The notes: a model not told the origin generated them from the letters alone. DNA of 34,989 bases from Spirochaetales bacterium (GCA_022784805.1 JALFYG010000216.1:1-34989), one strand, 5' to 3'; counted from the first letter of the stretch, positions 9,179 through 18,359 are shown. Translations and numbers: made by a program.

Positions 9179-10336
9179 ATGATGAGAAAAAGTAGAGTTT
9201 TCATCTTTATCGCTGCTGTTTTAATTACACTCCTAATGAGTGTAGCTTGTGATAATACCCCAGTTTTAGACAACTCAAATGATTTAGTGTTAGCCTCAAT
9301 AAGTGTAACTGGTTCCAGATCTCTTGTTTCTAGTGGCGCAAAAGATGAACTTTCTGAAATAGTACAATATGCTTGTGTGTTAAAACACCTTTGGACAATA
9401 GATAGTGAAGATTACAGTGCTTCTGAGGAAGTATATGGGGATGAAGAAAAATACTACGAAAATATTGGATCAGATGGTGTTATCGGATGGGTTACCCCAG
9501 GATTTTGGAGTGTGACTGTATATGGCTATAATTCTGCCCATATGCCAATTTTCGTTGGTACAACCGAAGTATATTTTAGTCCGACGAATTCAAAAGCTAC
9601 TGTGTTTATGACACCTATTAATGGAACAGGATCAGTAAGTTTTTCAATAACCCAACCAATGTTGTCAGATAACATTTATGAATATAATTACATCTATCGT
9701 CTTTATGATATTACAGGTAATACGATGGTTATATCGGACGAAGATGGAAATTCAAAAAAAGCTGAAGGTGTCATCAAATTAGATTCAAACGATGGAATTA
9801 CAGGTACATATTCTGCATCCTTATCTAATATTCCTTATGGCATGTATTCTCTTGCTGTATATTGCTATAGGAACAATACAACAATTCAGCTTGATTCTGT
9901 TTCCACAATTGAAAATGGATCATTAATCGGTGGTGAATACAAGAAACTCTTTTTGTATCAAAGTTTTATGTCAGAAACTATAACAGGAACTCTGGATTTT
10001 TCAGACTTTGTAGAGAGTGACATAAATATTTCTTTGTTAACAATTAACGGTTCATTGAGTGTCACTTCGGGTGCATTATCAAAAGAAACAGATATTACTT
10101 TTTCTTTAACTGATGAAACAACAAGTGATGCTGATAAAGAAAACTACAATATCACTTATGATTGGTATGTAAATGGTATAAGAACTAGCGACACTTCTAC
10201 AGCTATTTCAACCACTCAGAATTTTGGTACATATGGACCAAAAGAAATAGCATGTGTTGTTACTTATCAGCATAAAGTAAATACTGAAAGAGTATATACT
10301 GCAACTATAAAGAATATATTTACTATTCTTCCATGA
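9179..10336 (+). CDS. Lipoprotein, paralogue of the 13012 and 14386 lipoproteins
   Basis: MMRKSRVFIFIAAVLITLLMSVAC lipobox; 'LKHLWTIDSEDYSASEEVYG...GVIGWVTPGFWSVTVYGYN...TTEVYFSPTNSKATVFMTPIN' aligns with the other two. Confidence 0.65.
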   Translation: MMRKSRVFIFIAAVLITLLMSVACDNTPVLDNSNDLVLASISVTGSRSLVSSGAKDELSEIVQYACVLKHLWTIDSEDYSASEEVYGDEEKYYENIGSDGVIGWVTPGFWSVTVYGYNSAHMPIFVGTTEVYFSPTNSKATVFMTPINGTGSVSFSITQPMLSDNIYEYNYIYRLYDITGNTMVISDEDGNSKKAEGVIKLDSNDGITGTYSASLSNIPYGMYSLAVYCYRNNTTIQLDSVSTIENGSLIGGEYKKLFLYQSFMSETITGTLDFSDFVESDINISLLTINGSLSVTSGALSKETDITFSLTDETTSDADKENYNITYDWYVNGIRTSDTSTAISTTQNFGTYGPKEIACVVTYQHKVNTERVYTATIKNIFTILP

Positions 10337-10385
10337 TTATGTTTTTATCTTTGTTTCTAGAAAGATTTGTAGTAAGGTGTTTACT

Positions 10386-10940
10386 ATGAAGAAAGTAATT
10401 ATCTTTTGCTTGATGCTTATATCTATTTCTCTTTTATTTGCTGTTAATTCAAGTAACACAATCACTCTTAAAGAAGAGATTGGATATAACGGATACAATA
10501 ACATGGGAAGCTATTCTACTGGTTTCAATGAATACAATGTTAATAGTATTTCTTCCAATACAGTGTTTGGTAATATAATAAAGATTATGCCATCAGAAAA
10601 CGTTGGAGTAGCTATATCAACAGGATTGGGATATCAAAAAGATATTTACGACTATAATAGATTTGCTTCTATTCCATCAAATATCAACGGAAAAGCAGCC
10701 GTAGGCATGGTTTATTGTCCTATTGATGATTTTTATGTTTCTCTTTCAGGTGGATTAAGGACAACTTATCTTCTAAGTAAATCAAACTGGATAAGCCAAG
10801 TGGGCGGTGAAGTATCGTTGGAATATAACTTCGATTTCGGCTTGAATCTATCTATGTCTGCAGCATATTGGTACAACACAAACTATAGATCTATTGTTTG
10901 TGGAGTAGGACTTGGATATTGCTTTGGAGGAGAAAGATGA
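10386..10940 (+). CDS. Exported beta-barrel-like protein
   Basis: Signal MKKVIIFCLMLISISLLFA; repeated glycine/aromatic strands; C-terminus GVGLGYCFGGER. Confidence 0.55.
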   Translation: MKKVIIFCLMLISISLLFAVNSSNTITLKEEIGYNGYNNMGSYSTGFNEYNVNSISSNTVFGNIIKIMPSENVGVAISTGLGYQKDIYDYNRFASIPSNINGKAAVGMVYCPIDDFYVSLSGGLRTTYLLSKSNWISQVGGEVSLEYNFDFGLNLSMSAAYWYNTNYRSIVCGVGLGYCFGGER

Positions 10941-11899
10941 GAAAAGTAAGTATTGTTCTGTTAATCTTTATCCTTCTTATTACAGTGTCATGTTCCATAA
11001 TGCCAGATCGTTCTAGTCAAAAGGTATCTATCCTTTCTGTTGGTCTCGATTACAAAGATAACATCTATAGAGATTTGGAAGGGACTGTAAACGATGCTAA
11101 AGAAGTTGGAATGGCTTTGAAGAGTCTCTATGACGATAGAGGAATCGAGTGTGACTTAACATACATGATCCAGGAAGGATACACCGTTCCTTATTCAGAT
11201 GACTTCTATCCAAATAAAGACAACGTCATAAAGATGATTAAGAATCAGGATCTAGATTCTGATGATCTATTTATCTTCTTCTATGCTGGACACGGACAGA
11301 CTGGCCAGAGTGGAGAGATGTTCCTTGCAACAGGAAATGACAGTACTTCATATAGTAAACTTAGCATTACTGATATTCTGAATGCTTTGTATACTCTTAA
11401 ATGCAGATCTATCGTGATACTTGATTCCTGTTACTCTGGAATGATGGATCCTTCGAATCCTACTATTCCTGGCAATGTTGCTGGAATGACAGATCCTCAG
11501 AACAATAATCATCCTAATGATTTTGCTTCTTCTCTCAAGGATATCTTTGGCAAACTTTGGTATGACATGAGCAAAATAACAGTTCTTGCTTCTGCCAGCG
11601 CAAGAGAAGTTGCAGCTGATGGTGGAAAGGTTATTCTTTCTGACGGTACCACTGAAACTCATGGATACTTTACTTTGGAGTTATTGAGTAACCTTGGTTG
11701 GTGTCATTCCCTGAAAACAACAAGTTACATCAATAAAGATGACAGAGAAATAGTTGTAAGTGGTTATAGTGCAGGAATAAAAGGTTCTCTTACTATGGAC
11801 ACTCTATATTTAGATATAATGAAGAACTGGAAAAATAATCAGCAGAATCCAGTTCTGTATTCTACAGCTGAAAGTATTAACATCATTCCAGCTAACTGA
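10937..11899 (+). CDS. Caspase-like (peptidase C14 family) lipoprotein
   Basis: Signal/lipobox MRKVSIVLLIFILLITVSC; ILSVGLDYKDN...DLEGTVNDAKEVGMAL; FIFFYAGHG (His codon 11291-11293); SIVILDSCYSGM (Cys codon 11429-11431); ITVLASASAREVAADGG...HGYFTLELL. ATGA overlap with upstream barrel gene. Confidence 0.85.
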   Translation: MRKVSIVLLIFILLITVSCSIMPDRSSQKVSILSVGLDYKDNIYRDLEGTVNDAKEVGMALKSLYDDRGIECDLTYMIQEGYTVPYSDDFYPNKDNVIKMIKNQDLDSDDLFIFFYAGHGQTGQSGEMFLATGNDSTSYSKLSITDILNALYTLKCRSIVILDSCYSGMMDPSNPTIPGNVAGMTDPQNNNHPNDFASSLKDIFGKLWYDMSKITVLASASAREVAADGGKVILSDGTTETHGYFTLELLSNLGWCHSLKTTSYINKDDREIVVSGYSAGIKGSLTMDTLYLDIMKNWKNNQQNPVLYSTAESINIIPAN

Positions 11900-11906
11900 G
11901 GTTTTT

Positions 11907-12701
11907 ATGAAGAAGTTTTTTGTTGTTCTTTTATTAATAGTTTCTCTTTCTCTCCTTTCTGCTGGTACCATCAGCTGGAAGTGGAGAGGAAATGATGAAG
12001 ATGTAAAGTTCTACAGATATAGAATGGATGATAGTGAATGGAGAGTAGTAGAAAATGAGTCATATGAAGTTAGATATGACTCAGATGTCTCAATTCCTCA
12101 TACATTCGAGATCCAGCAATCATATGATGGTATTTCCTGGTCAGAGAGTAGGTTCTCTGAATACATTCCTTTTGTTGAAGCGACAGAAATAAAGAAAGAT
12201 CGTGGATATAGTAAGTCAAATATAAGAGTAAACATTATTCCTCAGGAAAATATAACAGTAAGAAATTCTAACACTGGTGTTGATGATTACTATGCCGAAT
12301 ACAGCTTTGGTCTTGAGATCAATGGAATATCTTATCTTAATAAGATTCTTGGATTAGGATTATCTGCATCGTTCAATGGTGGAATAAAGAGAATAGGAGA
12401 GGATGATAGATTCTATAACTTTGGAGTCTATTTAGTTCCTGCTATCAGAATTGTTTCCAACAATACTATAGAAGTAGCAATAAAAGGTGGAGTAGGAATA
12501 GAGATCGAACCTTATAATGGTGTTGTATATATGGCACCGTCTTTCCTTGCTCAGATTGATGCCAGCGTATTTTTAACAGATCGCTTCGCTATTGCAATAT
12601 CTCCTAGCGTAATATTTAACAGAGGAGACTTCCTTGGTGGAAGCTCTTACCAGAGCTCTAATGTAAGGATTCTTTCTGTTGGAGCATCCTGGAATTTCTG
12701 A
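11907..12701 (+). CDS. Exported protein, paralogue of 8167-8976
   Basis: Signal MKKFFVVLLLIVSLSLLSA; TISWKWRGNDEDVKFYRYRMDDSEWRVVENESYEVRYDS...FEIQQSYDGISWSES; 7-nt gap from caspase gene. Confidence 0.65.
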   Translation: MKKFFVVLLLIVSLSLLSAGTISWKWRGNDEDVKFYRYRMDDSEWRVVENESYEVRYDSDVSIPHTFEIQQSYDGISWSESRFSEYIPFVEATEIKKDRGYSKSNIRVNIIPQENITVRNSNTGVDDYYAEYSFGLEINGISYLNKILGLGLSASFNGGIKRIGEDDRFYNFGVYLVPAIRIVSNNTIEVAIKGGVGIEIEPYNGVVYMAPSFLAQIDASVFLTDRFAIAISPSVIFNRGDFLGGSSYQSSNVRILSVGASWNF

Positions 12702-12722
12702 TATTTTCCTCACTTTTCTTCT

Positions 12723-12750
12723 TCAGCCTCGATTTTCGGGGCTGTTTTCT
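12723..12750 (+). terminator. Probable Rho-independent terminator
   Basis: CAGCC-TCGATTTTCGG-GGCTG followed by TTTTCTTC. Confidence 0.55.
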
Positions 12751-12926
12751 TCTGAAAAACTAAAGAAGTTGTCCTAAATATGACAATATTCTTAAGTTTT
12801 TCTGTGTACAGATGGTGTATAAATAAAGAAAAAATGAATTCTATTCTAGTTTTAACTCTTTATAATTTAAAGAATTACATCTAAAAGTGATAATTAAATA
12901 TTGAAAATTCATTTTTTTATTACATC

Positions 12927-12942
12927 TGTCATAGTTGTGTCA
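12927..12942 (+). promoter_or_regulatory. Shared upstream element copy 2 (TGTCATAGTTGTGTCA)
   Basis: 15/16 match to copy 1 at 9115-9130; T-rich tract just upstream in both. Confidence 0.5.
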
Positions 12943-13011
12943 CATCACATGATTTAGGATGTATTCATCAAAATAAAGATGGTATTTCTCATACGGATAA
13001 AGGAGAAGAAG

Positions 13012-14244
13012 ATGAAAAAGAACTTTTTGAAGGTTGCAGCTCTGCTTATCGCAGCTATGCTCATGGTGGTTTCCTGTACACAGGAAGTTGCACCAGTTAA
13101 TAATGGACTTGTTGATGCAAAACTTAATGTTGCTTATGGAAGAGACTTGACTGTTTCTGGTGATACAAATCAAGATGGACTTATTCTTCAATATAAAATG
13201 GAACCTAAATGGAGTATCACTAACGCAAGTGAAGTGATTTATGGTGGTACAAAAAATGCTCAAAATGCTAGATATGAATTCAAGACTTATCCTGAAGGAG
13301 GAAACCTTGGCTATGTGACACCTGGTCTTTGGCAGATTGAAGTAAAGGCATATGGTAAGGATAATGCTGAAAACGCACAGAATAAGGAAATATTCTATGG
13401 CGTTGCCAATGTGTATTTCAATGATACAACCGAAAAGGCTACAGTATTTCTTGCACCAGTAAATGATGAAGCATCAGCAAAGAACTCTATTTCATTTAAT
13501 TTCAAGATGCAGGATTTGTCTGATGATATGGCTTCAAATTATGAAGTTAAGTATTCAATCAGTAAGATTGGTTCAGATGTAAAATCAGACTCAATTCGTA
13601 GATCTCCAGATTCAACTGGAAATGTTGGAAATTATGTTGTTACAGTGTCTGATTTGGATAGTGGTTTCTATACTGTTAATGTTTCTATTCATAATAAAAA
13701 AACAGGTGCGTTGGTTGGTGGTACAACAAAAGGCTTTTTGATGGCAAATGGTGCGACTGTTACAATTGGAGGTAACATTGAACCATCTGATTACGAGAAA
13801 GTTTCTATTAATACTTACTATGTAAATGTCAAAACAGACTTTAATCATGTAACTAGCGATAAGTTTAATGCTGACCAAGTTTCGTATTATACAAAAGAAG
13901 ATGGTTCTAAGTATGCTAAGATAAACGTAAGTATTTCTGATACTACTAATTCTAGTGGAAACATGATGGGTAGCGGTTATACCGTAACAAATTATTGGAC
14001 AGCAGTATCTGATGGTAAGGATAACGCAACTCAGAATAATAGTAATTCTTGCGGTTTTGAATTTGCTTCAGGTGGATACAAAAACGTAACATGTACTACT
14101 ATCTATTCTATAATTGGATCTTCAACAGGTGGTGAATCTTCAACATATTACTTCGCTAACACTGTTACTGCTCAAGTTTATGTTGATCCAGTTAAACTAG
14201 CAAATGCAACCCAGACAGAATCTTCAGGGGCTAGTAACGAGTAA
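13012..14244 (+). CDS. Lipoprotein, paralogue of 9179 and 14386 lipoproteins
   Basis: AGGAGAAG SD; MKKNFLKVAALLIAAMLMVVSC; 'LQYKMEPKWSITNASEVIYGG...NLGYVTPGLWQIEVKAYGKD...FYGVANVYFNDTTEKATVFLAPVN'. Confidence 0.7.
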   Translation: MKKNFLKVAALLIAAMLMVVSCTQEVAPVNNGLVDAKLNVAYGRDLTVSGDTNQDGLILQYKMEPKWSITNASEVIYGGTKNAQNARYEFKTYPEGGNLGYVTPGLWQIEVKAYGKDNAENAQNKEIFYGVANVYFNDTTEKATVFLAPVNDEASAKNSISFNFKMQDLSDDMASNYEVKYSISKIGSDVKSDSIRRSPDSTGNVGNYVVTVSDLDSGFYTVNVSIHNKKTGALVGGTTKGFLMANGATVTIGGNIEPSDYEKVSINTYYVNVKTDFNHVTSDKFNADQVSYYTKEDGSKYAKINVSISDTTNSSGNMMGSGYTVTNYWTAVSDGKDNATQNNSNSCGFEFASGGYKNVTCTTIYSIIGSSTGGESSTYYFANTVTAQVYVDPVKLANATQTESSGASNE

Positions 14245-14275
14245 TTAGGTAATACAAAATAAATGTTCTGATTTG

Positions 14276-14325
14276 TAAAAAAAAGATTTCCCTAGTTCAT
14301 TTGAGCTGGGGAAAATCTTTTATAC
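14276..14325 (+). terminator. Rho-independent terminator
   Basis: AAAAGATTTCCC...GGGGAAAATCTTTTA stem-loop. Confidence 0.65.
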
Positions 14326-14341
14326 TGTCATAATCATGTCA
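14326..14341 (+). promoter_or_regulatory. Shared upstream element copy 3, divergent (TGTCATAATCATGTCA)
   Basis: Same outer TGTCATA...TGTCA as copy 2, 44 nt upstream of the third paralogous lipoprotein start. Confidence 0.4.
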
Positions 14342-14385
14342 TTAGTTATGAATATAATTAATGTATCAAAATGGAGATATAGGAA

Positions 14386-15636
14386 ATGAATAAGAATAAA
14401 CTTGCTTTTTTTATGTTTATACTATTGTTCATGGCTCTTTCTCTGTTTGTCTCTTGCACAGATTCAATTACTAATGATAAAGGTCAATTAGAAATAATCG
14501 AAAAACCAATAATTGAGGAAATTGAAGAAGCAGAAGGTGTTAGAGTTATTTCTGTTTCTAAAGCATCGTATATTCTATATAAAATGGAACCACTTTGGAG
14601 TACTGACTATGGTAAGGATCCTTATGGTAGTACTATAGGTCTAGGTGTTCCTAAAAAGCTAGATGGAACAGAACTTGATTCAAAGTATGAAGATTATAAG
14701 TTAATTACTGCAACATCTAATAGTTTGGGATATTTTTCTCAAGGGAAATGGTCATTAGAAGTTGATGTCCTGGACGAAAATTATAATAGTTTATTAAGTT
14801 CTATTATTTCAAAAGAGATATACTTAAATACTATTTCCAGTACAGTAAATATTGATCTTGATAATGATATGTTCTCAACATCAAACACTGATTTCTCTTT
14901 AAAAATAGAAGATATAAAAGTTGGTCTTGTTGATAGTAAGAATAGGTATATTGAATCAGAGAATGAATTGACTGATTCAGATAATAAGAATGGATATAGA
15001 CTCTTGGTTTCAGTGAAAAAGCTTGTTGCTGATTCTACTAAAGATGGACCAGACGTAATTGATTTGATAATTCCTAAAAGCAACATAACATTCTTGGATA
15101 ACAATGGCACAGAAAATGGAACTGCAGTAGAAGGCTTAATAAATTATGAATTTGCTAACAAATTTAGCAAAGGGTCATATTCAGTGACTATTCGTCTTCA
15201 AGAATATAAAAATGATAGTTTTGTAGAAGCAGGGGGTATGACTTTTTCTTTCATTGGAATTGGTGGTACAGAGGCTAGTATAACTGGAAGTGGAAATTCA
15301 TTGGATTTGGTAGCAGCGGATTATGTTACACCAGGAACAGGCGAGAGTGGTATCATCATTGATTCTGGTACAGATGCAAATGTAACAATAAAAACAGATT
15401 TAACCGCTGCTTCTACTGTAACTGATGCAACAGCGGTAACTTTTACAGGAGAAGTGAATGGTAAAGCAACAAGTGGACAGTGGTTTGTTAATGGTGAATC
15501 AAAGAGTTCAGGAAGTACCTTTAGTTATACTCCTACTGGTATGTCAGGTAAGACAGTTACCATTACCTATATGATTCTTGATTCTTCATATAACACAATA
15601 AGTGCAAACTATTATCTGACGGTAAGTGCTTCTTAA
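14386..15636 (+). CDS. Lipoprotein with C-terminal Ig/PKD-like domain; third member of the paralogous family
   Basis: MNKNKLAFFMFILLFMALSLFVSC; 'ILYKMEPLWSTDYGKDPYGSTIGLG...SLGYFSQGKWSLEVDVLDEN'; C-term 'ATSGQWFVNGESKSSGSTFSYTPTGMSGKTVTITYMI'. Confidence 0.65.
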   Translation: MNKNKLAFFMFILLFMALSLFVSCTDSITNDKGQLEIIEKPIIEEIEEAEGVRVISVSKASYILYKMEPLWSTDYGKDPYGSTIGLGVPKKLDGTELDSKYEDYKLITATSNSLGYFSQGKWSLEVDVLDENYNSLLSSIISKEIYLNTISSTVNIDLDNDMFSTSNTDFSLKIEDIKVGLVDSKNRYIESENELTDSDNKNGYRLLVSVKKLVADSTKDGPDVIDLIIPKSNITFLDNNGTENGTAVEGLINYEFANKFSKGSYSVTIRLQEYKNDSFVEAGGMTFSFIGIGGTEASITGSGNSLDLVAADYVTPGTGESGIIIDSGTDANVTIKTDLTAASTVTDATAVTFTGEVNGKATSGQWFVNGESKSSGSTFSYTPTGMSGKTVTITYMILDSSYNTISANYYLTVSAS

Positions 15637-15680
15637 ACAACTTCTTCTACAACTTGAGAAGTAAAGTTCTGAAATAAATG

Positions 15681-15715
15681 AGCCTATGTTCTACAGAGAG
15701 CATGGGCTTTGTCTT
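15681..15715 (+). terminator. Probable Rho-independent terminator
   Basis: AGCCTATG...CATGGGCT stem followed by TTGTCTTTT. Confidence 0.55.
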
Positions 15716-15940
15716 TTATATGCTCCAAGTGAGTATAAGAAAGAAATCATTTTCAATTGAGGATTAGAGCTTTCGAGTATATTCTTGTATATGGTTATTC
15801 TGTTAAGGAGTTTAACCATAAGAAAAAATGAGAAGGAGTTATCTATATACTTACTGATTCAAGTTTTTCTTTGTTAATAGATAAGTAAGTAATATGGAAA
15901 GAACACTGAAGATACTTTGATAAAAAGGAGAACAATACTA

Positions 15941-17104
15941 ATGAAGATTACCAATGTTCGTATTGTATTGAAAGATAGAGTAATAGATAGAGGAACTATT
16001 GTAGTTGAGAATGAGAGAATCACAGATATCAGGGAAGGGATAGAGAAAGATAGTGATATCGATTTAGGAGGAAAGTATCTTGCTCCTGGAATCGTTGATC
16101 TTCATACTCATGGCTCTGGTGGCTTTGATTTTATGGATGGAGAAGAGAGTGATATCCATGGAGCTGCACACTCCCTTGCTATTTTTGGAACAACCACTTG
16201 TCTTCCTACTACTCTTACTTCTTCTGATGAAGAACTTTTCGATTTCCTAGATAACCTCAAGTCTGCCCAGAAGAATAGGACAAACAATGAATGCAGGATG
16301 CCTGGAGCACACTTGGAGGGCCCATATTTCAATATGGACCAGAAGGGTGCCCAGGATCCAAAATACATTATTCCTCCTAGAAAAGAACACTATATGAAAG
16401 TCCTTAAAAAGGCTGATGGAGTGATTAAAAGATGGTCAGTTGCTCCAGAGCTTGAAGGAGCAATGGAGTTTATTAAGGACGTATCAAGTATGGGTATTGT
16501 TGTCTCAGGCGGCCACACCAAAGCAGACTTTGATACCGTAGGTAAAGCCGTAGAGAATGGCATGACCATGCTTACCCATTACTATAGTGCAATGTCCAGC
16601 ATGATCAAGAAAGGAAGCTGGAAGATTCTTGGAGTGACAGAAGCTGGCTTCTACTTTGATGAACTTACTGTTGAGCTTATCTCTGATGGCTGTCATATTC
16701 CAGAGAATCTCTTGAAGCTTATCTTTAAGCTTAAAGATAGAGAGCATATCATCGGAATATCAGACAGCATGAGAGGCGCAGGCTTTGAAAGTGGTGACAG
16801 TATTCTCGGGCCAAAGAATAATGGAACTCCGGTTGTGATAGAGGATGGAGTTGCAAAGCTCGCTGATAGATCCTGCTTCGCCGGCTCTATTGCTACAGGT
16901 ATAAGACTCGTGAAGACTCTATCAACTCTTGCAGGACTCGATATGCCATCAGTCTTTAAGACTGTTTCTTATAACCCAGCTAGAATTATCGGGGAAGAAA
17001 AGGAAATAGGAAGCATAGAAAAAGGAAAGATGGCAGACTTTATCGTCTTTGATGACAACTATTCTTTGGACAGTGTCTACATTTCGGGGGAAAAAGTAAG
17101 ATAA
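15941..17104 (+). CDS. nagA: N-acetylglucosamine-6-phosphate deacetylase
   Basis: AAGGAG SD then ATG; APGIVDLHTHGSGGFDFMDG, GTTTCLPTTLTSS, HLEGPYFNMDQKGAQ, VSGGHTKADFD, IIGISDSMRGAG, YNPARIIG, KGKMADFIVFD. Confidence 0.9.
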   Translation: MKITNVRIVLKDRVIDRGTIVVENERITDIREGIEKDSDIDLGGKYLAPGIVDLHTHGSGGFDFMDGEESDIHGAAHSLAIFGTTTCLPTTLTSSDEELFDFLDNLKSAQKNRTNNECRMPGAHLEGPYFNMDQKGAQDPKYIIPPRKEHYMKVLKKADGVIKRWSVAPELEGAMEFIKDVSSMGIVVSGGHTKADFDTVGKAVENGMTMLTHYYSAMSSMIKKGSWKILGVTEAGFYFDELTVELISDGCHIPENLLKLIFKLKDREHIIGISDSMRGAGFESGDSILGPKNNGTPVVIEDGVAKLADRSCFAGSIATGIRLVKTLSTLAGLDMPSVFKTVSYNPARIIGEEKEIGSIEKGKMADFIVFDDNYSLDSVYISGEKVR

Positions 17105-17117
17105 AAGGCTCTTTCTT

Positions 17118-17185
17118 CCCCCCAAGCGGGTGGATTATTTGCCATAATAGGAGAATTCTAATATTCTATAACCACCTTTTGGGGG
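17118..17185 (+). promoter_or_regulatory. Imperfect inverted repeat spanning the nagA / 17189 intergenic region; 3' arm overlaps the presumed ribosome-binding site
   Basis: CCCCCAAGCGGGTGG (from 17119) versus CCACCTTTTGGGGG (17172-17185). Confidence 0.4.
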
Positions 17186-17188
17186 CGT

Positions 17189-18349
17189 ATGTTGTCGAAA
17201 AAGAGATTTGCTATTTTCATAGTAGTTCTGATATTTGTAATTGGAACGGTGTTTTCTGCAGAAGATACATTTAAAGAGTCTTTCGGTTCTACAAGTACTG
17301 GACTAAGAAATATAGGAGAGGGAGTCTTTCCTTTCTTTGTCTCTTGGTCCAAGACTAGAGATATAACTATCCTTAATGAAGATGAGTATGACAAGGCTCA
17401 TCTTCAGTTCTCTTTTACTCCTTCTGTAACAAGAGACAGGGACTATGGATATGATCCAGTGACTGGAACTCCAACTTGGGTTGCATCTTCTTCCTCTGAA
17501 CAAGCTTCTAACTATCGTTATTACTTCAAGCCTTCTGCTTCTATTTCAGCGTCTTTATCACAGAAGTTTGAGTATTGGACGCTAAAAGGAACTCTATCCA
17601 CAAGATACTCCCACTTGATGCAGGATTTGACTAACGGAGTTCCAGGAGATAAGTATCTTTACTTTGTTAATAGTGATGGAACTCTAAAGTATAATGATAA
17701 AGACGCTATCAGCGCTTATCCATGGCTCTATGGCAATAGAAATAACTTCACAGCAAATATCGGGGTGAACTTATCTCGTTCTTATAAAGTCGAAGGCTTA
17801 GATAGCATGAATGTTTCCGTTGGATTTGAGATGGGACCATGGTGGTTCTTAAACTTTATTTCAAATGGCAACAGACTTAGTGACTACTATAAGATCAGTG
17901 GAACAGCAAGCCAGAGTGTTAAGATCAAGGACACTACCCAGTCTATTAATCTCAGATGGCTTAGTATTACTGCATCCCACTCCAATACTCTCTCTTATAC
18001 CTTCGGTAAGATTGTTCCTAAGGAGAAGTTGAACTCAAATAGACTTAAAGGATTATTCTCTGATTCTATCTCCATTAGCTTTGCTGGCCCTCAGCTCTAT
18101 GACTCGTCAACATCTGTCTCAGCATCAGTTACATACAATAACTATCTTTATTTTGGCCAGGTGGCCAATATGAAGAATAGTGGTTTCTATCTTTCATATG
18201 AATCCAATGTTTCTGTTTCCGGTTATCTTAACCTCTTTGGTATTGTGTCTTTCTCTGTTTCGGGAACAAGATACCTTGCCAAAGGTGTTTCATCGACAAG
18301 TTCCCTCTGGAGTGCCAGCGGTGAAGTCTACATGAGTTTTAATTTCTAG
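17189..18349 (+). CDS. Exported protein, probable outer-membrane beta-barrel
   Basis: Signal MLSKKRFAIFIVVLIFVIGTVFSAED; Ser/Tyr-rich alternating strands; C-terminus SGEVYMSFNF (terminal aromatic). Confidence 0.6.
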   Translation: MLSKKRFAIFIVVLIFVIGTVFSAEDTFKESFGSTSTGLRNIGEGVFPFFVSWSKTRDITILNEDEYDKAHLQFSFTPSVTRDRDYGYDPVTGTPTWVASSSSEQASNYRYYFKPSASISASLSQKFEYWTLKGTLSTRYSHLMQDLTNGVPGDKYLYFVNSDGTLKYNDKDAISAYPWLYGNRNNFTANIGVNLSRSYKVEGLDSMNVSVGFEMGPWWFLNFISNGNRLSDYYKISGTASQSVKIKDTTQSINLRWLSITASHSNTLSYTFGKIVPKEKLNSNRLKGLFSDSISISFAGPQLYDSSTSVSASVTYNNYLYFGQVANMKNSGFYLSYESNVSVSGYLNLFGIVSFSVSGTRYLAKGVSSTSSLWSASGEVYMSFNF

Positions 18350-18359
18350 GAGGAGAAGA

